Source: an uncultured Chthonomonas sp.
GTDB lineage: Bacteria; Armatimonadota; Chthonomonadetes; Chthonomonadales; CAJBBX01
Assembly (NCBI GenBank): GCA_903885605.1
Contig: CAISJD010000201.1
Coordinates: 1 to 64,000, forward strand
Reading direction: 5' to 3'
DNA: 64,000 nt
Positions 8,166-16,643 of this stretch are shown piece by piece (positions within the stretch are counted from its first letter, which is position 1; each line of letters opens with the position of its first letter). A program made the translations under genes and the position numbers. Under the pieces are notes generated by a model that saw only the letters and a program-made list of their open reading frames with translations, did not search any database and was not told the DNA's origin.

Positions 8166-10189
8166 CGCCCGGCCTTCGCGGGCGGCGGGCGGGACCAGCG
8201 GTCGGTGCGGAAGGGCGGCGCGGGGAGCCCTGCGGCGTTGGCCAGGTTGCAGCCGGGGTTCTCGGCCCAGCCGTAGCGGACAGCCACGGGCTCGGGAACC
8301 TGCGCGCAGCGGAGGGTGACGGAGTCGCCGGATGCCTCGGCCGGGGCCCAGTGGAACTTGCGGTCGGCGCCCGCCACGGCGAAGCCCTTGATCGGACCTC
8401 CGCCCTGCGCCGCCAGCCCGCCCAGGGCATCGGAGAAGCGGAGGGTCACGGCTCCGTCACGCACCGCCATGGAGTGGTACGATGGACCGGCGGCGGCCAC
8501 CTTGCGGTCGCCGTAGACCTTGCGGGAGGCCACCAGCGCCAGCCGCAGGCCCACGTCCTGCTTGTTCTTCGGGTGGATGTCGGCGGCTTCGCCCACGTCG
8601 ATGGCCACTGCCATGCCCGTGGCGGGCAGGCGCAGGGCGGCGGTCTGGGCTTCGCGCAGCTCGGCCCAGTCGCTCTCGCCCGGCTCCTTCACCAGCGGCT
8701 GGAAGTTGGCCAGCTGCACGAAGAGGAACGGGAAGCCGCCCTGGCCCCAGGCCTCGCGCCAGCCTCGGATGAGCAGCGGGAAGAGCTTGCGGTACTGCGC
8801 CGGGCGGCCCACGTTGGACTCGCCCTGGTACCAGATGACGCCCCGGATGGCGTGGGTCGTCAGCGGCGCCACCATGCCGTGGTAGAGCCCGCCGGTGCTC
8901 CAGGCGGTCCAGGCGTCGGTGGGCGGCGGCGGCATGGGCGGGACGCTTGCGGCGTCGCGGCTATGCTCGATGCGAAATCGCCACGGCCCCGCCAGCGGAA
9001 CGGCCGAGGCCTTGTCGCCCGCCGGGGCCAGCCAGAGGTCGTCCGGGCGGCCCGTGAAGCCTCCGGCGGCGATCATGTTGAAGACGCGCACGGCGATGAC
9101 GGCCGAGCCCGCCTGCACCAGCGACGCAGGTACCCGGTACTCGCGCACGATGGAGGCGTCGGGATAGGGCCCGCCCGACGCGCCGACCTCCTGGCCGTTG
9201 AAGTAGGTCACGTCCCTGTCGGCGATGGGACCCAGGTGGAGGACCAGCTCCTTGCCCGCCCAGGCCGCGGGGATGTCCACGGGACGCCGGTACCAGACGG
9301 CGCCGTCGATATCCATGCGCGGGGTGTTGGCCTCCCAGGCGCCTGGGAGCGGCATGGTCTGCCATTCGCCCGGCGGGGTGGCGCCCGCCAGGCCGGCGGC
9401 GAAGCCCCGGTTGCCGGGGTCCTTCATCATGACGCCGATGTACCAGTCGTTCATCGTCTTCTCGTAGGCAGCCTGGCCCAGCGGGGCGTCGGGACCGGCC
9501 GGCGGCGTCTTGGCCAGCAGGTCGCGGTAGTCCTTGTCGCCCTTGAGCCACTCGGGCAGCACCCACGACTCGGCAGGGGTGCCGCCGACATCGGCCTGGA
9601 TGAGGCCCACGGGAACGCCCAGTCGGCGGCGCAGCTCGCGGCCGAAGAAGTAGGCAACCGCTGAGAAGTTGCCCACGGTCGACGGCGTGCAGGCCGCCCA
9701 GGAACCGCCGCAGTCGGGCTGGGGCCCGGGCGCGGCGGTGCGGGGCACGGCGAAGAGGCGCATCTGCGGATCACCGGCCGCCTGCGTCTCGGCGGCGCCG
9801 TTGCGCGACTGGCTGACGGGCCAGACCATGTTCGACTGGCCGGACGCCACCCAGACCTCGCCCACCATGACGTCGCGGACCGTCAGCGCCTCGTCACCGG
9901 AGGTAACGCGCATCTCGTGCGGGCCTCCGGCGGCCAGGGGCTTCAGCCGCAGGCGCCAGATGCCGTCGGCCCCGGTGGTGGCGGAGGCGCTCTGGCCCGC
10001 CAGGCGGACGGTGACCCGTGCGCCGGGCGCGGCCCAGCCCCAGACGGGCGCGGCCATGCCCCGCTGCAGCATGGCGTGGTCGCCCAGCAACGCGGGGAGT
10101 TTGAGGGAGCCGGCGGGCGGCGCCGCCAGGCCCGAGGCGGGCGTCAGCGCCATGGCCAGCGCCGCCGCGACCCATGCCATGCGTGCCAC
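8162..10189 (-). CDS. Secreted sialate O-acetylesterase-like SGNH esterase
   Basis: The protein removes O-acetyl groups from sugars, by analogy with 9-O-acetyl sialic acid esterases of the SASA family. The nucleophile block SGQSNM (Ser about 119) and the later D-x-x-H element DVGEAADIHPKN are visible, as is IWYQGESN. A signal peptide covers about 1-23. Between the N-terminal domain and the second half there is an inserted galactose-binding-like jelly-roll domain (about 290-410; GAVWYRRPVDIP, ELVLHLGPIADRDVTYFNG). GTG 10189 is taken as start because GAGG lies six bases upstream; ATG 10180 is the alternative. The true substrate may be acetylated xylan or pectin rather than sialate, given the arabinofuranosidase gene in the operon. 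Confidence 0.82.
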   Translation of the reverse strand: MARMAWVAAALAMALTPASGLAAPPAGSLKLPALLGDHAMLQRGMAAPVWGWAAPGARVTVRLAGQSASATTGADGIWRLRLKPLAAGGPHEMRVTSGDEALTVRDVMVGEVWVASGQSNMVWPVSQSRNGAAETQAAGDPQMRLFAVPRTAAPGPQPDCGGSWAACTPSTVGNFSAVAYFFGRELRRRLGVPVGLIQADVGGTPAESWVLPEWLKGDKDYRDLLAKTPPAGPDAPLGQAAYEKTMNDWYIGVMMKDPGNRGFAAGLAGATPPGEWQTMPLPGAWEANTPRMDIDGAVWYRRPVDIPAAWAGKELVLHLGPIADRDVTYFNGQEVGASGGPYPDASIVREYRVPASLVQAGSAVIAVRVFNMIAAGGFTGRPDDLWLAPAGDKASAVPLAGPWRFRIEHSRDAASVPPMPPPPTDAWTAWSTGGLYHGMVAPLTTHAIRGVIWYQGESNVGRPAQYRKLFPLLIRGWREAWGQGGFPFLFVQLANFQPLVKEPGESDWAELREAQTAALRLPATGMAVAIDVGEAADIHPKNKQDVGLRLALVASRKVYGDRKVAAAGPSYHSMAVRDGAVTLRFSDALGGLAAQGGGPIKGFAVAGADRKFHWAPAEASGDSVTLRCAQVPEPVAVRYGWAENPGCNLANAAGLPAPPFRTDRWSRPPPAKAGR

Positions 10190-10196
10190 GTTCGCC

Positions 10197-12206
10197 TCAC
10201 GCCCCTGCCATGCGGAAGTCGATGCTTCTGGGCGGCGGACACTCGGTCCGCACGCGGGAGCGCACCTCATCGTCCACCTCCACGCCCATCTCGGCGGCCA
10301 TGCGCCTCTCGTGGTAGGCGAACCAAAGGTCTGTCAGCGTCACCTCGCCCTCGCGGATCGTGGCGAAGGAGTGCGCGAAGATGCGCTCAACGCCCTCGGT
10401 CTGCCCCGTGGCCAGCGCGGCGCGGGCCCAGTGGAGGAGCATCCGCTCGTGGGAGCGCACCTCCTCGGGCAGGCCTCGGACGAACTGCATCACCTCGGTA
10501 TGGAGCCCCGCGTCGGCCAGCGCCTGGGCCAGCTCGATGGCCAGCGGCGCGATCTGCGGACCCGCCTCCCACGCCCGGCGGAGGAGGCTCAGGGCCTCGG
10601 CGGCGTCGCCGCTCCGGTGTGCGGCCACGGAGAGGTTCCGGAGGGCCCAGCCGTTGGGGGCGCACTCCAGCGACCTGCGCCATGCCGCGCACGCGCCCTC
10701 GGTGTCGCGCTGCTCCATGCGGAGGTTGCCCAGGTGCCACCAGGCCAGCCAGTCGCCGCCCGGCTCGCCGACGAGGCTCCGCTCCAGCGCGGCGGCCCAC
10801 TCGGGCTGGGTCATGAGCGAACCCGGACCCGCCTCCGGCGCCCGACCGGGCAGGGAGCCCGCCTGGAGCAGGGCGAGCCACGGCGATTCGTCGGGGCCGA
10901 TGGCCTCGCTCGGGAAGACCAGCGCCTCGGGGACGCGGTCCGGCTCGCCGGCCTTCGCCTTGCGCAGGCGCTCCAGGGCGCCCCAGCCCGAGCCGGGACG
11001 GAGAATCTCTGCGGGCGCCATATCGGCCACAAGCGCCATCCGGGCGTCCATCTCGGCCATGCGGCTCTCCGCCACGACGCCCTCGATGCGTGCGCCCACC
11101 TCGCCCCAGGCGGCGGGCCAGTCAGCGCCATGCACCAGCGCCGGGTCGGCCTCCACGTAGCCGAACGCCTCGGTCCAGCTCCACTCCGTGCGGCCCGGCA
11201 TGGGAACCGTCTCCATCTGGGTCCGCGCCAGCCCGGCCTGGATTTCAATGTAGGCGTGGCCCGGCGCCGCCAGGAACTCCTGCCACTGCCGCCCGCCGGA
11301 TCCCATGCCCCAGCAAAAGAGCTTGCGGCCTCGGAGCCGCTGGGTGGAGGCCTCGAAGAAGCCCGTGCCGTCCCCGCCAAGCGCGGCGACCCAGTGGCGG
11401 CGATCATCGGGGATGCGGGAGAAGAAGTCGGCGGCGTGGGGGCAGCGGGTGCTGTAGGTCATGTCGCGGCCACCGGCCTCGGGCAGGTCCACCACCTGGA
11501 TGCTGGTCCAGTAGGGGTTGCAGAGGGCGCTCTCGGCGGGCACCACCACGCGCACGTCCTCGCGCTCGTCCACGGCGATGTTGGTCCACCAGTACATGGC
11601 GATCTCATGCTCGTGGGGGTTAACGACCCGCACATGGGCGAAGAGGACCGGCGAGCCATCGGGCAGGCTGAAGTCGATCTGCCACGCGTAGCCCTTCACG
11701 CGGTCCCACTCGTAGATGCGGAGGCCGAGCTCGCCGCCGGGGCCATCCACACGGGCGCAGAAGACCGGCGAGCAGGTGAGCCAGTGGTGCCCGACCTGCC
11801 CGGAGTTCCACTCGATGCCGCCGCTGAGCCAGGCGTTGCGCAGGGCCAGGTTGGCGGGCTGGAAGACCGGGTTGCAGTGGAGCAGCTCGCGGTCCAGGGG
11901 CTTGTGGACCAGCGACATGAGCCGCCCGCCGGCGCCGGGCAGGAAGACGGCCCGCAGGATGTCGTTCTCCAGGACCAGCGAATCGAGGTCCCGCACCTCG
12001 CGCGAGCGGTCGTACTCGTCCTGCATCCGGTACGGCAGCACGCGGTGCGCGGTTCGCCAGCCCATATGGAGGCGATCCTCCTGGGGCACGTCGTCGGCAA
12101 GGCCGATGGCGCTATCGTCCTCCGGCCCGCGGAACATCGGTAGCGGGTTCTCCGGCCCCATATTGGCGGCAGGGATCGTATAGGGCGCTTCGTATAGCCT
12201 GGTCAT
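10197..12206 (-). CDS. DUF5107 domain and tetratricopeptide protein
   Basis: The first ~330 residues match the DUF5107 pattern, with LENDILRAVFLPGAGGRLMS, GGIEWNSGQVGHHWLTCSP, HEHEIAMYWWTNIAV and CWGMGSGGRQWQEFL. This beta-sandwich resembles aldose-epimerase/galactose-mutarotase-like carbohydrate-binding folds. The C-terminal half is helical with TPR units (about 470-640; LAWWHLGNLRMEQRDTEGA). No signal peptide is seen, so a cytoplasmic role is expected. DUF5107 proteins often sit in glycan operons, but their activity is not known to me. ATG 12206 is preferred over 12218 because GAGG lies seven bases upstream. The stop is seven bases before the esterase start, consistent with one operon. Confidence 0.8.
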   Translation of the reverse strand: MTRLYEAPYTIPAANMGPENPLPMFRGPEDDSAIGLADDVPQEDRLHMGWRTAHRVLPYRMQDEYDRSREVRDLDSLVLENDILRAVFLPGAGGRLMSLVHKPLDRELLHCNPVFQPANLALRNAWLSGGIEWNSGQVGHHWLTCSPVFCARVDGPGGELGLRIYEWDRVKGYAWQIDFSLPDGSPVLFAHVRVVNPHEHEIAMYWWTNIAVDEREDVRVVVPAESALCNPYWTSIQVVDLPEAGGRDMTYSTRCPHAADFFSRIPDDRRHWVAALGGDGTGFFEASTQRLRGRKLFCWGMGSGGRQWQEFLAAPGHAYIEIQAGLARTQMETVPMPGRTEWSWTEAFGYVEADPALVHGADWPAAWGEVGARIEGVVAESRMAEMDARMALVADMAPAEILRPGSGWGALERLRKAKAGEPDRVPEALVFPSEAIGPDESPWLALLQAGSLPGRAPEAGPGSLMTQPEWAAALERSLVGEPGGDWLAWWHLGNLRMEQRDTEGACAAWRRSLECAPNGWALRNLSVAAHRSGDAAEALSLLRRAWEAGPQIAPLAIELAQALADAGLHTEVMQFVRGLPEEVRSHERMLLHWARAALATGQTEGVERIFAHSFATIREGEVTLTDLWFAYHERRMAAEMGVEVDDEVRSRVRTECPPPRSIDFRMAGA

Positions 12207-12251
12207 GCCTTGCCTCAATTTCTCGGCGCGCGACGGTGCGAACGCCGGCCA

Positions 12252-14609
12252 CTACTGGGAGCTGAACTCGATGAGCGTCACGGACAGCGGCGGGAACTCA
12301 CCGGATACGATACCGCCCGCCACGGGCGCCTTGATCGGCCGGGCCGCGATCTTGCCCGGTTCCTGCATGGTATTCCGGTCCGACAGCCCGCCCAGCGCCT
12401 GCCAGGCCCGGGATCGACGGCCGCGGAGCCCGCCTGCCACCTCCACCTCGCCCCGGACGGCCTCCTTGGCGGCGTTGACGATCTTCAGCACCAGCTTCTT
12501 CCCGTCCTCGCTCCGAGTGGCGGCGATGTTCAGCGGACCGGGGTTCTCGCATGAGACCAGATTCGGCTGGAAGTGGTCGCGGTAGAGCTTCATCACCACG
12601 TAGTTGGGCGCCGGGAACCAGCCGAGGTGGTCCAGGTTGATGAAGGCGTTGTCCCAGTCCTTGGCGTCGGTGCGGCGAAGGAAGAGGGCCGGCGTGGCCA
12701 TCTGCACGACGCCGCAGGAGCGCTCCATGACGTTGAGGTAGCCGGCGGCGAAGAGGCCCGTGCGCCAGTCGGTACTTTGCGCGTTCCACTCCGTGACGGC
12801 CAGCTTCACGTTGGGGTTGGGGCTTGCGGCGATGAGCTTCTCGTAGCGCTTCCAGATCGCCTCGAAGTTGGCCGGGGCGGTGGCGTAGTTGTTCGGGTCC
12901 TCGTAGAAGTGGTAGCTGATGAAGTCGATGTGCCGTCCGCAGAGCTCCAGAAGCCGGGCGTCCTCCTTCTCATAGAAGGTGCAGGCGTAGAGCTTGAGGC
13001 CCGGCCAACGCTGCTTCATGGCCTGCGCCACCCGGTCCGCCACCTTGCCGTATCGCTCGACGCCCATGCCCCAGGTCTCGTTGTCCAGCTCCCAGTGCGT
13101 CACGTTGTAGGGCTCCACGTCGCCGTGGGATGCGCGGAGGCGGCCCATGGGAGTGTCCGGCCCGCCGTTGCAGTACTCCACCCACTCCAGGGCCTCGCGG
13201 ACGTACTCGTCCTCCTTGCTCGGGTCGGCCCAGGAGCCGAGGTTGACCACGATGAGCGGCTCGCAACCCACGGTGCGGCAGAGGCGGATGTACTCCGACA
13301 CGCCGAAGCCGTTGCTGTCCCACTCGCCCCAGACGTAGTTGCGGAAGGGCTTGCGCTCGTGCTGCGGGCCCACGGCCTTCTTCCAGCGGTAGATGGAGGC
13401 GAAGCAGCCGCCGGGCCAGCGGATGATCGGCGCCTGGAGCCCCTTCACGGCGGCGAGGAGGTCGGTGCGGCAGCCGGTCCTGACGTAGTCGCTCCGGGTC
13501 ATGGAGACCATGTCGACCCAGACCTCGCCCTGCCCCTCGTAGGCCACCACCAGCGTGGCCTGCGGGTCGGTGCGCTTGGGGCGCAGCGTGAAGCGGTACT
13601 CCTTCAGCTCCGCCGTGGGCTTGGGCAGGCGGGCACGGGCCAGTTCGGAGCCGTCGGCGGCCAGCATGGCCACCCAGCCCGGCGCCACGCCGCCCCTGGC
13701 CGCGCTCCAGACCGATCCGGGGTAGCTCTTGCCGGCCACGGCGCTGTGCCGCTTCTGGGCGATGCCCGCGGCCTCTCCCGACGGCGTCAGGCGCACCGCG
13801 AAGCCCGTGTTGGGCGACGGCACGTAGCGGACCATCTCGGCGCGCTTGGAGCCTGCGGGATAGGCCGCCCACTGGTCGGACAGCTCCATGCCCGGAGCTT
13901 CGCGGGCCAGGCTCAGGCTCAGGTCGCGGCCATTGAGGTCGGTCACCTTCAGGTCGGTGTACTCGCCGCGGGTCGCCCAGAAGCCCACGCCCACGCCGCC
14001 GGAGCCGTGCGTGGCGTCGCGGAAGTCGAGCGCCTGCTCGCCGTCGATCCAGCCCTGGATGTGATCGCCCTCGACCCGGACGCGGAGGGAGTACCAGCGG
14101 TTGGCCTCGATCTTGCCGGGCGTGTGCGGACCGATGGGGCGGCGGAGGTCGTTCTCCTCCACCTCCATCTGGTGGGCCGTGTTGCCCCAGCCGCCCAGGT
14201 TCCACCAATAGAAGTTCTTCTCGTCGCGGGCTCGCACGAGGATCAGGAAGCCCTCGCCGCCATCCAGCTTCCGGGCGCGGAGGGTGAAGTCGTAATCGGT
14301 CCACGTCGGGTCGCCGAAGACGCGCTTGACGTCGGTGGCCGGCTCGTCCAGCGTGATCGTCCCGTCCTTGACGCTGAGGCCGGCCATGGCCGGGAAGGCG
14401 CGGTCGCGCACCAGCTCTCCGTAGAGGCCGTCCTCCACGGAGTGGTAGATATGCTCAAGGAACTGCCCGTAGATGTGCGGGTTGATCTGCCCGATCACCC
14501 GCTCCGGGTCCACCACGGCCCGGGCCGACTGTGCCTGCGCCGCCGCGGCAAAGAGGAGCGAAGAAGCCGCCGCCGCCAGCAGGAAGACGATTCTAGCCGA
14601 ATCCAGCAT
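12252..14609 (-). CDS. Secreted alpha-L-arabinofuranosidase, GH51, with inserted lectin-like domain
   Basis: The enzyme releases arabinofuranosyl side chains from arabinan, arabinoxylan or arabinogalactan. Residues 1-27 form a signal peptide. The catalytic barrel carries IIRWPGGCFA at 395-404, HWELDNETWG at 505-514 with acid/base Glu511, and AVTEWN at 604-609 with nucleophile Glu607. The C-terminal beta domain (about 680-785) is the usual GH51 cap. Residues about 85-225 (WTDYDFTLRARKLDGGEGFL, QGWIDGEQALDFRD, GVGVGFWATRGEYTDLKV) form a laminin-G/3-keto-disaccharide-hydrolase-like sandwich inserted near the N-terminus. At 785 residues it is longer than the usual 500-650. It heads the operon that continues to the ABC permeases. 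Confidence 0.9.
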   Translation of the reverse strand: MLDSARIVFLLAAAASSLLFAAAAQAQSARAVVDPERVIGQINPHIYGQFLEHIYHSVEDGLYGELVRDRAFPAMAGLSVKDGTITLDEPATDVKRVFGDPTWTDYDFTLRARKLDGGEGFLILVRARDEKNFYWWNLGGWGNTAHQMEVEENDLRRPIGPHTPGKIEANRWYSLRVRVEGDHIQGWIDGEQALDFRDATHGSGGVGVGFWATRGEYTDLKVTDLNGRDLSLSLAREAPGMELSDQWAAYPAGSKRAEMVRYVPSPNTGFAVRLTPSGEAAGIAQKRHSAVAGKSYPGSVWSAARGGVAPGWVAMLAADGSELARARLPKPTAELKEYRFTLRPKRTDPQATLVVAYEGQGEVWVDMVSMTRSDYVRTGCRTDLLAAVKGLQAPIIRWPGGCFASIYRWKKAVGPQHERKPFRNYVWGEWDSNGFGVSEYIRLCRTVGCEPLIVVNLGSWADPSKEDEYVREALEWVEYCNGGPDTPMGRLRASHGDVEPYNVTHWELDNETWGMGVERYGKVADRVAQAMKQRWPGLKLYACTFYEKEDARLLELCGRHIDFISYHFYEDPNNYATAPANFEAIWKRYEKLIAASPNPNVKLAVTEWNAQSTDWRTGLFAAGYLNVMERSCGVVQMATPALFLRRTDAKDWDNAFINLDHLGWFPAPNYVVMKLYRDHFQPNLVSCENPGPLNIAATRSEDGKKLVLKIVNAAKEAVRGEVEVAGGLRGRRSRAWQALGGLSDRNTMQEPGKIAARPIKAPVAGGIVSGEFPPLSVTLIEFSSQ

Positions 14610-14740
14610 ATTGGAACCCCCGTAGAAGGCCTCCCGGCGGGCCTCGCCCCACCGGGCCGATGCGTAGACGCTAGGTTCGGCCCGACGCGCGGGAGTTCCT
14701 GCAATGGCGCGGAGGCCCGAGCCACCGGTTGCCTTTGGCT

Positions 14741-14836
14741 CACCGTCCGTGTTGGTCCGTGTGAGTCCGTGTCGGTCCGTGCGGGCCTTCCGGCAACACG
14801 GACTACCACGGGCTCACACGGACCTCCACGGACCAA
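14741..14836. repeat. TCCGTG-rich long inverted repeat
   Basis: In the upstream region of the GH51 gene the heptamer GTCCGTG recurs about every ten bases on the left (14745-14782), and its complement CACGGAC recurs on the right (14796-14836). The left block, read from GGTCCGTGTGAG, matches the reverse complement of the right block with only a few mismatches over about 30 bases, so a long cruciform or RNA hairpin is possible around a GC-rich centre near 14783-14795. Similar TCCGTG runs are a recurring intergenic element in several bacterial genomes. No gene is visible in the flank 14610-14740, and neither terminator nor protein site is proven. Confidence 0.75.
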
Positions 14837-14894
14837 GGCGCTCCTGCGCTTCGGCTGGGTATCCTATGCCATCCGCGAAAGGTCTCGCCCACCC

Positions 14895-15125
14895 ATGGAT
14901 GTGCGCCCAATCCTGCAGCAGATCCTCCAGCGCTACGGGACCTCGGTGATCGAGGATCCCGGCCGCTTTGCCGCGTTGCTGAATGACCTGCGCATGGGCG
15001 AGGGCAAGCGCGAGGCCAACCTGCTGCTGCTGGCCCTGCACCATACTATGACGAAACGACCCCACACCCGCCCTGGCCCGCCCACTTCTGCGGCAACGGT
15101 AGGGAGCGCAGGCGACCGAGGCTAG
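14895..15125 (+). CDS. Small ORF: isolated YG-x-x-DP-x-R-x-ALL domain, possibly truncated gene
   Basis: This 76-residue frame begins MDVRPILQQILQRYG and continues with EDPGRFAALLNDLRMGEG, then KREANLLLLAL. That order (YG, DP-x-R, ALL-x-DL, RE, LL-x-AL) matches a short helical domain I recall at the N-terminus of larger proteins in cyanobacteria, Chloroflexi and related lineages. Here it stands alone, and after residue ~48 the sequence becomes Pro/Thr/Gly-rich and unlike the family. It may be a stand-alone small protein or a remnant of a truncated gene. The ribosome site is weak (GAAAGG about 12 bases upstream). Its stop and the stop of the convergent DUF3592 gene share the palindrome CTAG at 15122-15125. 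Confidence 0.45.
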   Translation: MDVRPILQQILQRYGTSVIEDPGRFAALLNDLRMGEGKREANLLLLALHHTMTKRPHTRPGPPTSAATVGSAGDRG

Positions 15126-15901
15126 GTCACGGCGATGCGATCGGGCACGACGCGGTATGGGCAGAGCGCGTACGCTACACTCCGTCGCGGCCTGGCGGGA
15201 TCGTACAGCACCGTGAGGGCGTCGCCCTCGCGGACCGCCTTCCACAGGGCCTGGCTGACGGTCGCCCTGCCTCGGAGCGGCTGTCCCGGGCCTGTCGTTG
15301 CCGTGTACTCGTACTCGACGTAGTGCACATTCTCGCGCGGGCCAATGACGGTGCGCTTGCGCACGACACGGCCGGCTGTACCGACCCCGACGCGACAGAG
15401 GCGCCGCTGGATCATTGGTCGGACGAAGCCCTGCGCCGCCAAGAGGCCGGCTACGGAGGCCAGCAGCAAGGCCCCAAGCCCCGCCTCAGCGAACTGGCGG
15501 GCTACACTCCTGTCGCCGGCGAGCAGGCTGTACTGGAGAAGGGAACCCACCTCCGACACGGCCACACCCGTGGGCTCCCCCCGACGCAGAGCGGCAGGCG
15601 CCGCGCCTGCCAGGGTCTCTGAGACATCGTGGCGCTCGCCGTGAGTGGTGAAGGAGTAGGTGACGATGCCGCCGGTACCGGGCTTTGGGTTGAGGTCGAC
15701 ATCCATCACGGTGGCCTGAACCGAGGTCTGCGTCGCCATGAAGACGCCCTTCTTGACGGCTTCTACGCTCACAGCAACGGCCAGTAAGGCCAGACCCACC
15801 GCCCAGAGCCTGCGGTAGTTGGCCATCGACACGAGCGCGACCGGCCGCGCCGTGACGCGCCGGGGAGGAGGGTATGCGAGCTCCGGCTCAGGTCTGTACA
15901 C
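15122..15901 (-). CDS. DUF3592-type membrane protein
   Basis: The protein has two hydrophobic segments (about 28-50 and 140-160 in the long form), each followed by a beta-rich soluble module. The second module, with HYVEYEYTATTGPGQPLRG and GDALTVLYDPARPRRSVAY, is the characteristic DUF3592 pattern; the first (GGIVTYSFTTHGERHDVS) looks like a degenerate copy. Function is unknown. The start is uncertain: GTG 15901 gives the longest form, while GTG 15832 or ATG 15826 (MANYRRLW) would place the first membrane segment at the very N-terminus. None has a clear ribosome site. A candidate promoter lies upstream at 15971-16000. Confidence 0.7.
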   Translation of the reverse strand: MYRPEPELAYPPPRRVTARPVALVSMANYRRLWAVGLALLAVAVSVEAVKKGVFMATQTSVQATVMDVDLNPKPGTGGIVTYSFTTHGERHDVSETLAGAAPAALRRGEPTGVAVSEVGSLLQYSLLAGDRSVARQFAEAGLGALLLASVAGLLAAQGFVRPMIQRRLCRVGVGTAGRVVRKRTVIGPRENVHYVEYEYTATTGPGQPLRGRATVSQALWKAVREGDALTVLYDPARPRRSVAYALCPYRVVPDRIAVT

Positions 15902-15970
15902 AGGTATAACTCGGTTCCGCGGGACGCCCGGCCGATCGCATCAACCTGCCGGATCGAGGCCCCACGGTTC

Positions 15971-16000
15971 TGTATACCGCTCTACGCGTGGTGTCGGCAA
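15971..16000 (-). promoter_or_regulatory. Candidate sigma70-type promoter for the DUF3592 gene
   Basis: On the minus strand TTGCCG (16000-15995) and TATACA (15976-15971) are separated by 18 bases. The position fits transcription of the DUF3592 gene with a leader of about 65 bases to GTG 15901. It rests on motif likeness only. Confidence 0.35.
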
Positions 16001-16013
16001 GGGACCCCCCCTG

Positions 16014-16478
16014 CTACCCCTTCAGCGCCTCCCAGACGAACCGCTCAATGGCCGCCGCGGGCTGGGCGCCTACCGTGCGGGTCACCTCGGTGCCGCCGCA
16101 GTAGACCGACAGGGCCGGGATGGAGCTGATGCTGCACTCCGCCGCCACGGCCTGCAGCTCGTCAGTGTTCACCTTGGCCACGATCAGCTTGCCGGCGTTG
16201 GCCGCGGCTACCTTGGCGAGCTCCGGAGCAACCATGCGGCAGGGGCCGCACCAGGGGGCCCAGAAGTCGACCAGCACCGGCAGCGGCGACTCGCGCACCA
16301 GGTTCCGGAATGCCTCGTCGGAGCCGACGGCGACCGGGCCATCGGGTACCGGCAGGGCCGCCTCGCAGGTGCCGCAGGATGGCGTCTGGCCCAGCTTGGC
16401 GAAGGGCACGCGGTTGAACTGCCCGCAGGACGGGCATGGCTGGATGACGCCGGCCTCCCGGCCGATGAAGTCGCTCAT
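16014..16478 (-). CDS. trxC: Thioredoxin 2 type (TrxC) with N-terminal zinc ribbon
   Basis: This 154-residue cytoplasmic disulfide reductase carries the active site WCGPC at 76-80 and the cis-proline loop SSIPAL with Pro121. Two CxxC pairs, C15/C18 and C35/C38, form the zinc ribbon that distinguishes thioredoxin 2 from thioredoxin 1. It would be reduced by thioredoxin reductase, which is not in this window. The start at ATG 16478 is fixed by GGAGG eight bases upstream; a longer open frame to 16937 lacks support and overlaps lipA. The gene is divergent from lipA across a 165-base gap. Confidence 0.93.
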   Translation of the reverse strand: MSDFIGREAGVIQPCPSCGQFNRVPFAKLGQTPSCGTCEAALPVPDGPVAVGSDEAFRNLVRESPLPVLVDFWAPWCGPCRMVAPELAKVAAANAGKLIVAKVNTDELQAVAAECSISSIPALSVYCGGTEVTRTVGAQPAAAIERFVWEALKG

Positions 16479-16643
16479 GGTGGGTGCCTCCGTGATGCAT
16501 GGTGATATGGCTATGTCACTATACCACATCCAGTGCGTCGGTTCTGTGACAGGGCGGGCATCGGCGCCGGCAACACCGAGTAGACCGGGAGCGCGGCGGC
16601 GGCGTAGCAGGTAGACTCCAGCATCGATCCTATGTGAGGCCCC

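Noticed and set aside
9669-12143. 824-codon plus-strand frame antisense to the DUF5107 and esterase genes
   Set aside because: Low-complexity antisense product; the minus strand has intact family motifs and gene overlaps.
12573-15125. 850-codon plus-strand open frame antisense to the GH51 gene
   Set aside because: Long antisense frames are common in GC-rich genes. It has no recognisable motifs, and the opposite strand has GH51 catalytic residues; only its last 76 codons (14895-15125) are kept as a separate small ORF.
16479-16643. Intergenic region between trxC and lipA examined for a riboswitch or tRNA
   Set aside because: No cloverleaf or conserved leader structure seen; TATAGT on the minus strand lacks a matching -35.
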